NCBI GenBank assembly: GCA_015494595.1
Contig: WGAX01000010.1
Location: 1 to 10,973, forward strand
Length of the DNA stretch: 10,973 nucleotides
Reading direction: 5' to 3'
DNA from: Nitratiruptor sp.
Lineage (GTDB): Bacteria > Campylobacterota > Campylobacteria > Campylobacterales > Nitratiruptoraceae
The notes under the pieces were generated by a model. It searched no databases, had not been told where the DNA came from, and saw only the letters and a list, made by a program, of their open reading frames with translations. The translations under genes were made by a program, and so were the position numbers. How positions within the stretch are numbered: position 1 is the first letter of the stretch; the number at the start of each line of letters is the position of its first letter. Below are positions 6,267 through 10,973 of the stretch, piece by piece.

Positions 6267-7517
6267 ATGTTTCAGGTCTCAAAAGATTTTGCGCCCCCAT
6301 TTAATCTCATAGCCCCATTTTTTATAGCAGGTGTAGTATTTTATCTGCTCTCTATGATTGCACTGCTTTTTTACGAGCCAACTTTTTCATATCTTGAGAT
6401 GAAGATTGCAGGCTGGGTGCATCTTTTTTTGGTGGGCTATGTGATGATGATTATTTTTGGGGCAATGGCGCAGCTAGTGCCAGTGGTGCTAGAGACAGGG
6501 CACTTTAGTGTTGATTGGTATTACATAATTTTTCCCCTGCTGCTTATCGGAGTCATTGGTCTTATTCTTGGTTTTTGGTTTAATCCGATTCTGCTTAGTT
6601 TTGGCGGGGCTTTAGTATTGGTGGCGATGATGATTTTTGCTACCGATACCTTTTTGACAATAAAAAAGAGTGAGCTAAGAAGCGTTACCGTCAAGGCTGT
6701 AAAGGTATCCAATATTTTCTTGCTCATTGGCATCATTTTTGGCTTTTTGATGGCTTTGACGCTGAGCGGCTTTATGGGTGTTGATGTAGCTCAGATTCTC
6801 AAAGCCCACCTCTTTGCGGTGGTTGGGGGGTATGTACTCGTGAGTATTTATGGCATTTCGTTGGTGCTTTTGCCTATGTTTGGACTGGCTCACGGCTTTA
6901 AAGAGAGAGCAGTTAGCTGGGCTCTTGATGTTATGATTGCTTCTATAGTTGTTGTGATTGTGGGAGCTTTGCTTGATATTGCTATTTTTGAGCATATTGG
7001 CTATGTATTAAGCTTTGTATCAGTAGGGCTTTACTTTTATCAGATCTATCTTATCTACAAAACGCGGGTTAGGAAAGAGTTTGAGATCTGGTATGCCTCT
7101 ATGCTCTTTGGGTATGGAAGCTTTTTGGTTGCTTTTGTTTTAGGAGTTTTATATCTATTAAGTGGGTTAACTTACTTGAATCTGCTTTATAGTGCTTTTT
7201 GGTTTCTGTTTGTCTTTTTCCTCTTTTTAATCAATGGGCATCTATATAAAATTATCCCATTTTTGGTCTGGTTTCATAGATTTAGTGAATTGGTTGGTAA
7301 GCAGAAGGTGCCGATGCTGCACGAGATGTATCCCAAAAAGGCTGCTTGGATGCAGTATCTATTTAGTGTTGTGGGGGCATTGCTAGTTGGAGTGGGACTG
7401 CTTTTTAAAAGCGCTTTGATGATGAAATCTGGAGCAAGTTTTTTAGTAGTTGCTGCCCTTTTTTTAGTTGCAAGTGTGAAGTGGATGTTAGGATACAGGA
7501 GTGAAAATGGTTACTAA
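6267..7517 (+). CDS. Polytopic membrane protein, heme-copper-oxidase-subunit-I-like / NnrS-like, uncharacterised
   Basis: A 416-residue, almost wholly hydrophobic protein with about 11-12 membrane helices; the start ATG has AAAGGTGG just upstream. Histidines sit in hydrophobic helices in patterns like heme ligands: H52 in WVHLFLVGY followed by IFGAMAQLVPVV, H181 in KAHLFAVVGGY followed by GISLVLLPMF, and H325 and H337 in GHLYKIIPFLVWFHRF. The repeated 'His, about five residues, Gly ... L-(L/V)-P' pattern resembles distant heme-copper oxidase subunit I proteins and NnrS-type heme-copper proteins, and recalls an uncharacterised family found beside DUF2249 genes. It is shorter than true oxidase subunit I, so catalysis cannot be assumed. 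Plausible roles are NO or quinone chemistry, or heme handling, in the inner membrane. It ends 11 bases inside the DUF59 gene. Confidence 0.65.
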   Translation: MFQVSKDFAPPFNLIAPFFIAGVVFYLLSMIALLFYEPTFSYLEMKIAGWVHLFLVGYVMMIIFGAMAQLVPVVLETGHFSVDWYYIIFPLLLIGVIGLILGFWFNPILLSFGGALVLVAMMIFATDTFLTIKKSELRSVTVKAVKVSNIFLLIGIIFGFLMALTLSGFMGVDVAQILKAHLFAVVGGYVLVSIYGISLVLLPMFGLAHGFKERAVSWALDVMIASIVVVIVGALLDIAIFEHIGYVLSFVSVGLYFYQIYLIYKTRVRKEFEIWYASMLFGYGSFLVAFVLGVLYLLSGLTYLNLLYSAFWFLFVFFLFLINGHLYKIIPFLVWFHRFSELVGKQKVPMLHEMYPKKAAWMQYLFSVVGALLVGVGLLFKSALMMKSGASFLVVAALFLVASVKWMLGYRSENGY

Positions 7518-7809
7518 AGAGCAGGTATATGATGCGATACGAACGGTTATAGATCCGGAAGTTGGATTTAATTTAGTGGATATGGGACTCATTTACGGAG
7601 TAGATATAGATAAAGATAATAATGTACATATCAAAATGACGCTTTCTACCAGAGGCTGTCCACTCCATCAGATGATGAAGCAGTGGGTAGAGGATGCAGT
7701 AAAGCGCATAGAGGGTGTAAAGAATGTAGATGTGGAGATTGTTTGGGATCCACCTTGGAATATCTCTATGGCAAGCGATGTGGTTAAAAAAGCGATGGGG
7801 GCTGGGTGA
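7507..7809 (+). CDS. DUF59 (MIP18/SufT/PaaD-type) Fe-S cluster assembly protein
   Basis: Start ATG 7507 is chosen because AGGAG (7497-7501) lies 5 bases upstream; a GTG at 7501 would bury that site. The 100-residue product matches the single-domain DUF59 family closely: V-I-D16-P-E-V-G-F-N-L-V-D-M-G-L-I-Y, then LSTRGCP (C51), and WDPPWN (80-85) near the end. Members act in Fe-S cluster maturation, with the Cys and the DPE motif conserved. The usual length is about 100 residues, so it is complete. It overlaps the upstream membrane-protein gene by 11 bases and shares GTGA with the next gene, so it is firmly in the operon. The client enzyme is unknown; the membrane protein or NapA-type enzymes are possibilities. 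Confidence 0.9.
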   Translation: MVTKEQVYDAIRTVIDPEVGFNLVDMGLIYGVDIDKDNNVHIKMTLSTRGCPLHQMMKQWVEDAVKRIEGVKNVDVEIVWDPPWNISMASDVVKKAMGAG

Positions 7810-8033
7810 GAGAGTTTAAAGCTTTTATGCGCCATCTCTATGGTGCAGGGATTCTGTTTTTTTATTATCTGAAGTGGCCTATTGTATTGGGATTGCCTGT
7901 GCTCTATTTTTATCTGGGATATAAGCGAAATATCTGGCTTGATATTTTATGGATCTATTGCTTTGGGCTTATTATTAAAGATTTTGTAGTGATGTTTTTG
8001 CGCTACAAAAGAGGAGAGAAGGTATGGAGATAA
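7806..8033 (+). CDS. Small two-helix membrane protein, function unknown
   Basis: A 75-residue protein starting at GTG 7806, which overlaps the TGA of the DUF59 gene. An ATG at 7827 is an alternative that would remove seven residues. Two hydrophobic helices are visible (about 15-37, and 44-66), with aromatic-rich faces (FFYYLKWP, YFYLGY) and a basic C-terminus (RYKRGEKVWR). I do not recognise a family. The tight overlaps on both sides (4 bases upstream, 10 bases downstream) argue that it is real and translated with its neighbours. It could be an accessory subunit or assembly factor for the large membrane protein two genes upstream. Confidence 0.72.
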   Translation: MREFKAFMRHLYGAGILFFYYLKWPIVLGLPVLYFYLGYKRNIWLDILWIYCFGLIIKDFVVMFLRYKRGEKVWR

Positions 8034-8524
8034 CATTGGATACCAAAATTTACGATCTTTTAAAAGCCTATCCATTTTTAGAGGATGAGCTTATCAAAAT
8101 CAATCCAAAGTTTCAAAAGCTCAAAAACCCGATCCTTCGTCGCACTGTTGCAAGAGTGGCTGGTATCAAGCAGGCTGCAATGGTGGGCGGAATGGATCCG
8201 GTGGAGCTTTTGAATCGCATTAGAGTGGCTGTGGGGCAAAAGCCACTGGATATAAAGCTCGAAGAATCACAAGAGCAGGAAGCTCCTAGCTGGATCACTA
8301 AAGAAGCAGATGAGGTATTAGATGTGGCAAGCCTTCTTGATAGTGGCAAAAATCCTCTTGCTGAAGCAAAAAAGATTTTGCAAAAACTGCCAACTGGAGC
8401 AGTGATTGTGCTAAAGAGTGACTTTAGACCAGAGCCTCTGATTGAGCAGATGCAAACAAAAGGCTTTAAAGTCTACTGCCAAGAGGCAGGAGGGGAGTAT
8501 CTCACTTTCATTAAAAAATCTTGA
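8024..8524 (+). CDS. DUF1858-DUF2249 fusion protein
   Basis: A 166-residue cytoplasmic protein; GAGGAG at 8011-8016 lies 7 bases before the ATG. Residues about 3-65 form a DUF1858 domain (LDTKIYDLLKAYPFLEDEL, NPKFQKLKNP, VARVAGIKQAA), a small helical domain with the hybrid-cluster-protein-associated pattern. After an acidic linker (EESQEQEAPSW), residues about 96-164 form a DUF2249/TusA-like domain: LDVASLLDSGKNPLAEAKKIL, a glycine turn, VIVLKSDFRPEPLIEQMQTKG and a final strand. The canonical PPEP loop is replaced by GKNPLAEA here. It is the second TusA-fold protein in the operon, so the two may work as a pair. DUF1858-DUF2249 fusions are known but uncharacterised. Its 3' end overlaps the convergent FmdE-like gene by 14 bases. 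Confidence 0.82.
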   Translation: MEITLDTKIYDLLKAYPFLEDELIKINPKFQKLKNPILRRTVARVAGIKQAAMVGGMDPVELLNRIRVAVGQKPLDIKLEESQEQEAPSWITKEADEVLDVASLLDSGKNPLAEAKKILQKLPTGAVIVLKSDFRPEPLIEQMQTKGFKVYCQEAGGEYLTFIKKS

Positions 8525-9113
8525 TAAGTTTAGGCAAAAGATCTTTTTCAAGGAGTATAGTAGCAACTCTTTGCTGCCAAAGCTTTTGAAACTCTTTTCT
8601 CTCCTCTAGTGTAGCGCTTTGCTGGAGTATCTTTTGCATCAGTGACTTCATCTTTGGATCTGGCGGTACAATGGATGGATCATAAGCTACTTCAATAGAG
8701 TTGTGGTTATCGAGCCGCACAAATTTAACTTCCCCTCTAATATCTGCATCAAAAAAGAGCTTGTTGCTTCTGTTAAATCTATTGCCAATACCCTTAAAAC
8801 CTGCCTCATCACTTACACCACAGATATAGGCAATCGTATTGCCAATTACTCCATTGACCCCTTCGCTTTTTTTGCCTTTCACATACAGTGCAATCTCTCC
8901 TCTTATTGGCAAAGCATCCATAAAAAGTCTCTCTAGCGCTACTTTGCTCATTAAATAGGCTCCTGCTACCGTAGGGCAGGAGTGTCCAGCAAATTTGACA
9001 ACATCTAAGTATGTAATCTCTATTGCGCCTGCTTCAATTGCTCCTAAAAAGTCTGCTAAGGGATCATAGAGTAAAATCGATTCCACTTCATCAAAAAATT
9101 TGGGATAGAGCAT
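8511..9113 (-). CDS. FmdE-family protein
   Basis: This 200-residue protein reads leftward, with a strong AAAGGAG (complement of 9119-9125) 5 bases before its ATG. The N-terminal half has the FmdE pattern: F41-A-G-H44-S-C46-P, TVAGAYLMSKVAL, then C98-GVSDEAGFKGIGN in place of the usual 'C-x-V-D-A-x-x-x-x-G-x-T-x-G-K-G-N'. The family is named for a gene next to molybdenum formylmethanofuran dehydrogenase in methanogens but is widespread in bacteria, where its job is not established; a metal- or molybdenum-related role is often suspected. The typical C-terminal zinc finger is absent; a charged helical tail replaces it. The gene is divergent from napA, a molybdoenzyme gene, with an FNR-type site in between, which suggests coordinated anaerobic expression. 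There is no room for a terminator of its own before the converging gene. Confidence 0.75.
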   Translation of the reverse strand: MLYPKFFDEVESILLYDPLADFLGAIEAGAIEITYLDVVKFAGHSCPTVAGAYLMSKVALERLFMDALPIRGEIALYVKGKKSEGVNGVIGNTIAYICGVSDEAGFKGIGNRFNRSNKLFFDADIRGEVKFVRLDNHNSIEVAYDPSIVPPDPKMKSLMQKILQQSATLEERKEFQKLWQQRVATILLEKDLLPKLIKIF

Positions 9114-9145
9114 AGAGACTCCTTTGATTTGATAAGTTTTTTCGC

Positions 9146-9151
9146 ATCATA
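9146..9151 (-). promoter_or_regulatory. -10 hexamer for the FmdE-like gene (leftward)
   Basis: Read on the minus strand the sequence is TATGAT, five of six matches to TATAAT. It ends 34.5 bp from the centre of the FNR-type box at 9174-9187, so the start point near 9139 would lie at the class II distance of 41.5 bp, with a leader of about 26 bases. Confidence 0.65.
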
Positions 9152-9173
9152 GCAAGATAGAGTTTTAATTTTC

Positions 9174-9187
9174 TTGATTATCATCAA
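9174..9187 (-). promoter_or_regulatory. FNR/CRP-type box serving the FmdE-like gene
   Basis: Perfect consensus TTGAT-TATC-ATCAA centred at 9180.5. Spacing to the leftward -10 is ideal for class II activation. No acceptable -10 is found at the same distance on the right, so I assign it mainly to the leftward gene, although it could also help at napA from a distance of 62 bp upstream of the other box. Confidence 0.8.
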
Positions 9188-9211
9188 ATTAGGAGTAATT
9201 TTATCTTAATT
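9187..9211. repeat. 25-bp inverted-repeat element, copy 2 (possible operator)
   Basis: Arms AATTAGGA and TCTTAATT around the spacer GTAATTTTA. It differs from copy 1 (5874-5898) at a single position in the left arm (G for A). It abuts the right end of the FNR-type box at 9174-9187, sharing one base, and lies between the two FNR-type boxes of the divergent region, about 85 bp upstream of the predicted napA start point. Confidence 0.65.
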
Positions 9212-9235
9212 AATGCTTGTTTAGTTTTATTAAAT

Positions 9236-9249
9236 TTGATTTATATCAA
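9236..9249 (+). promoter_or_regulatory. FNR/CRP-type box serving napA
   Basis: Perfect consensus TTGAT-TTAT-ATCAA centred at 9242.5, which is 34.5 bp before the end of the -10 hexamer at 9272-9277 and so at -41.5 from a start point near 9284. Induction of nap by FNR-type regulators under oxygen limitation is well known in other proteobacteria. Confidence 0.85.
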
Positions 9250-9271
9250 GGATTAATCAAGTTGATAAGCG

Positions 9272-9277
9272 TAAAAT
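9272..9277 (+). promoter_or_regulatory. -10 hexamer of the napA promoter
   Basis: TAAAAT matches TATAAT in five of six bases. A start point near 9284 would give a leader of about 44 bases before the napA ATG. No convincing -35 is seen, consistent with activator dependence. Confidence 0.7.
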
Positions 9278-9327
9278 ATCTAATGTGTAAAACTATGCTT
9301 ATGCAAGCAGAAGAAGAGGAGGCTTCA

Positions 9328-10973
9328 ATGGCTTTAAATAGACGAGATTTTCTAAAGAGCACAGCTGCCGCGGCTGCAGCAAGTGCAGTGGGACTAAGTG
9401 TTCCAAAAGAGATGGAAGCTGCCGCTAAAGAGGCAGAGAAGGGATGGCGCTGGGATAAAGCGGTGTGCCGATTCTGTGGTACGGGATGTGGGATTATGAT
9501 TGCAACCAAAGATGATAGAATCGTTGCAGTCAAAGGGGATCCGCTAGCACCAGTTAACCGCGGTCTAAACTGTATCAAGGGATACTTTACCGCCAAGATT
9601 ATGTATGGTGCTGACAGGCTCAAGACTCCACTACTGCGTATGAATGATAAGGGTGAGTTTGATAAAAAAGGTAAATTTCGCCCAGTTAGCTGGAAACGAG
9701 CCTTTGATGAGATGGAGAAGCAGTTTAAAAAGGCTTACAATGAACTAGGACCCACTGGAATTGCCTTTTTTGGATCCGGACAGTATACAGTGCAAGAGGG
9801 GTATGCTGCTGCTAAGCTTATAAAAGCTGGATTTAGAAGTAACAATATCGACCCAAATGCGCGCCACTGTATGGCAAGTGCGGTTGCTGGATTTATCCAA
9901 ACCTTTGGAATTGACGAGCCAGCAGGATGTTATGACGATATTGAGCTAACCGATACCATTGCGGTGTGGGGATCAAATATGGCAGAGATGCACCCAATTT
10001 TGTGGGCGCGCTGTACAGATAGAAAACTCTCCAATCCAGATAAAGTAAAAGTTGTCGTACTTTCAACCTATGTCCATAGAACCTGTGACTTGGCAGATGA
10101 TGTGATTATCTTTAAGCCAAATACAGACTTAGCAATCTGGAACTATATTGCTAGAAGCATTGTCTATGATCATCCAGATGCAATCGATTGGAAGTTTGTC
10201 AAAGAATATACTGTCTTTGCTACCGGTTATCCTGATATTGGCTACGGTATGAGAAATCCAAAACACGCCGAAAAACTGGGATACAGCAAGAAAGAGATGG
10301 AAACAATCTGGCATCAAGATCACAAAAAGCTCTCGGAAGAGGAAAAAATTGCCCTTGCTCCATTTGGCTATGGCAAAACAGATGTAATGAAGATGAAGCA
10401 CGCAAAAGCTGCTGGTAAACATTGGGCGATTAGCTTTGAAGAGTTTAAGAAATCGCTTGAGCCATATACGCTTGACTATGTAGCAAAAGTAGCTAAAGGC
10501 GATCCAGATGAGAGTTTAGAGAGCTTTAAAGCAAAACTCAAAAGACTCAAAGATCTCTATGTAGAAAAGGGTCGCAAGGTTGTGAGCTTTTGGACAATGG
10601 GTATGAACCAGCACACCAGAGGTACATGGGATAACGAGCTAAGCTACGTTGTTCACTTCTTGCTTGGCAAACAAGCAAAACCTGGCGATGGTGCATTCTC
10701 ACTCACAGGTCAGCCAAGCGCGTGTGGTACTGCAAGGGAAGTTGGTACGTTTGCTCATAGACTTCCAGCTGATATGGTGGTCTTCAATCCAAAACATAGA
10801 GCCATCAGTGAGAAAATCTGGCGCCTACCAAAAGGCACGCTTAATCCAAAAGTCGGTAGCCATATCGTAAAAATCATGCGCGATCTCGAAGATGGCAAAA
10901 TCAAGTTCGCTTGGGTACACGTATGTAACCCATGGCAAGATACAGCAAACGCTAACCACTGGATTAAAGCTGC
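9328..10973 (+). CDS. napA: Periplasmic nitrate reductase catalytic subunit NapA (3' truncated)
   Basis: The frame is open from ATG 9328 to the window end (548 codons). AGAGGAGG at 9315-9322 lies 5 bases upstream. The N-terminus is a twin-arginine signal (MALNRRDFLKSTAAAAAA), so the folded enzyme is exported with its cofactors. The [4Fe-4S] ligands are C47, C50, C54 and C82 (CRFCGTGC ... GLNCIKG), and the molybdenum ligand is C181 in ARHCMASAVAGF, followed by GIDEPAGCYDDIE. Later NapA motifs include SFWTMGMNQHTRGTW and LTGQPSACGTAREVG. It reduces nitrate to nitrite using bis-MGD molybdenum. Compared with enteric NapA there appears to be an extra charged segment around residues 312-365, in keeping with the longer NapA proteins of Campylobacterota. 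In that group napA typically heads the nap operon, which would continue beyond the window. Confidence 0.97.
   Translation, partial: MALNRRDFLKSTAAAAAASAVGLSVPKEMEAAAKEAEKGWRWDKAVCRFCGTGCGIMIATKDDRIVAVKGDPLAPVNRGLNCIKGYFTAKIMYGADRLKTPLLRMNDKGEFDKKGKFRPVSWKRAFDEMEKQFKKAYNELGPTGIAFFGSGQYTVQEGYAAAKLIKAGFRSNNIDPNARHCMASAVAGFIQTFGIDEPAGCYDDIELTDTIAVWGSNMAEMHPILWARCTDRKLSNPDKVKVVVLSTYVHRTCDLADDVIIFKPNTDLAIWNYIARSIVYDHPDAIDWKFVKEYTVFATGYPDIGYGMRNPKHAEKLGYSKKEMETIWHQDHKKLSEEEKIALAPFGYGKTDVMKMKHAKAAGKHWAISFEEFKKSLEPYTLDYVAKVAKGDPDESLESFKAKLKRLKDLYVEKGRKVVSFWTMGMNQHTRGTWDNELSYVVHFLLGKQAKPGDGAFSLTGQPSACGTAREVGTFAHRLPADMVVFNPKHRAISEKIWRLPKGTLNPKVGSHIVKIMRDLEDGKIKFAWVHVCNPWQDTANANHWIKA

Larger units (their letters stand above)
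9114..9327. promoter_or_regulatory. Divergent control region between the FmdE-like gene and napA
   Basis: This 214-bp AT-rich region contains, from left to right, the leftward ribosome site and -10, an FNR-type box, the 25-bp inverted repeat, a second FNR-type box, the napA -10 and the napA ribosome site. Extra half-sites (ATCAA at 9256-9260, TTGAT at 9262-9266, and TTGAT at 9124-9128) lie nearby but do not form a full box. No convincing ORF was found in it. Confidence 0.85.

Noticed and set aside
8477..8491. CTGCC-AAGA-GGCAG hairpin as a terminator
   Set aside because: It lies inside the DUF1858-DUF2249 coding region and is not followed by a T-run.
8536..8547. Palindrome AAAAGATCTTTT as a bidirectional terminator between the convergent genes
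   Set aside because: It has no loop and no GC-rich stem, and it lies inside the FmdE-like coding sequence.
9251..9270. Additional FNR-type site made from ATCAA (9256-9260) and TTGAT (9262-9266)
   Set aside because: The half-sites point the wrong way and are one base apart, so they do not form a TTGAT-N4-ATCAA box.
9246..9623. Minus-strand open frame overlapping the napA start
   Set aside because: It covers the napA promoter and signal peptide, has low-complexity Ala-rich sequence mirroring napA, and lacks any supporting motif; it is a shadow of napA.

Overview
The window looks like a chromosomal segment of a Campylobacterota (epsilonproteobacterial) bacterium, most likely a thermophilic nitrate-respiring vent lineage such as Nitratiruptor or the Nautiliales. 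The clues are moderately AT-rich DNA, very tight gene packing with overlapping start and stop codons, an epsilon-type napA apparently leading its operon, and the Lys/Glu/Ile-rich proteins usual in this group. The genus is an inference; the respiratory lifestyle is well supported. No mobile element, CRISPR array, tRNA or rRNA was seen.

Region 1 (1-5842, + strand) is one continuous gene string. It holds the 3' end of a two-cluster [4Fe-4S] ferredoxin with a zinc-ribbon tail, then a complete Bat/MoxR module: BatA (VWA), BatB fused to a BatC-like TPR region, BatD, the MoxR AAA+ ATPase, a DUF58 protein with a decayed metal-binding motif, and a small one-helix membrane protein. The order is a rotation of the more usual moxR-DUF58-DUF4381-batA-batB-batD order. 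Family knowledge suggests chaperone or metal-insertion work on envelope or redox complexes.

Region 2 (5910-8524, + strand) is a compact five-gene operon of mostly uncharacterised families: a DUF2249/TusA-fold protein, a polytopic membrane protein with conserved intramembrane histidines (heme-copper-oxidase-like/NnrS-like), a DUF59 (MIP18/SufT-type) Fe-S assembly protein, a small two-helix membrane protein, and a DUF1858-DUF2249 fusion. This is the best candidate for an undescribed system.

Region 3 (8511-10973) has an FmdE-family gene on the - strand, which overlaps the end of Region 2 by 14 bases, and the first 548 codons of napA (periplasmic nitrate reductase) on the + strand. A 214-bp divergent control region lies between them.

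The regulatory layout ties Regions 2 and 3 together. There are three perfect FNR-type boxes (TTGAT-N4-ATCAA), one before the Region 2 operon and two between the FmdE-like gene and napA. Each sits with its centre exactly 34.5 bp from the end of a 5/6-match -10 hexamer, which is ideal class II activator spacing (-41.5). A second 25-bp inverted-repeat element, identical at 24 of 25 positions, occurs next to both control regions. The sequence therefore predicts that the unknown operon, the FmdE-like gene and nitrate reductase are induced together when oxygen is low, possibly with a second shared regulator.
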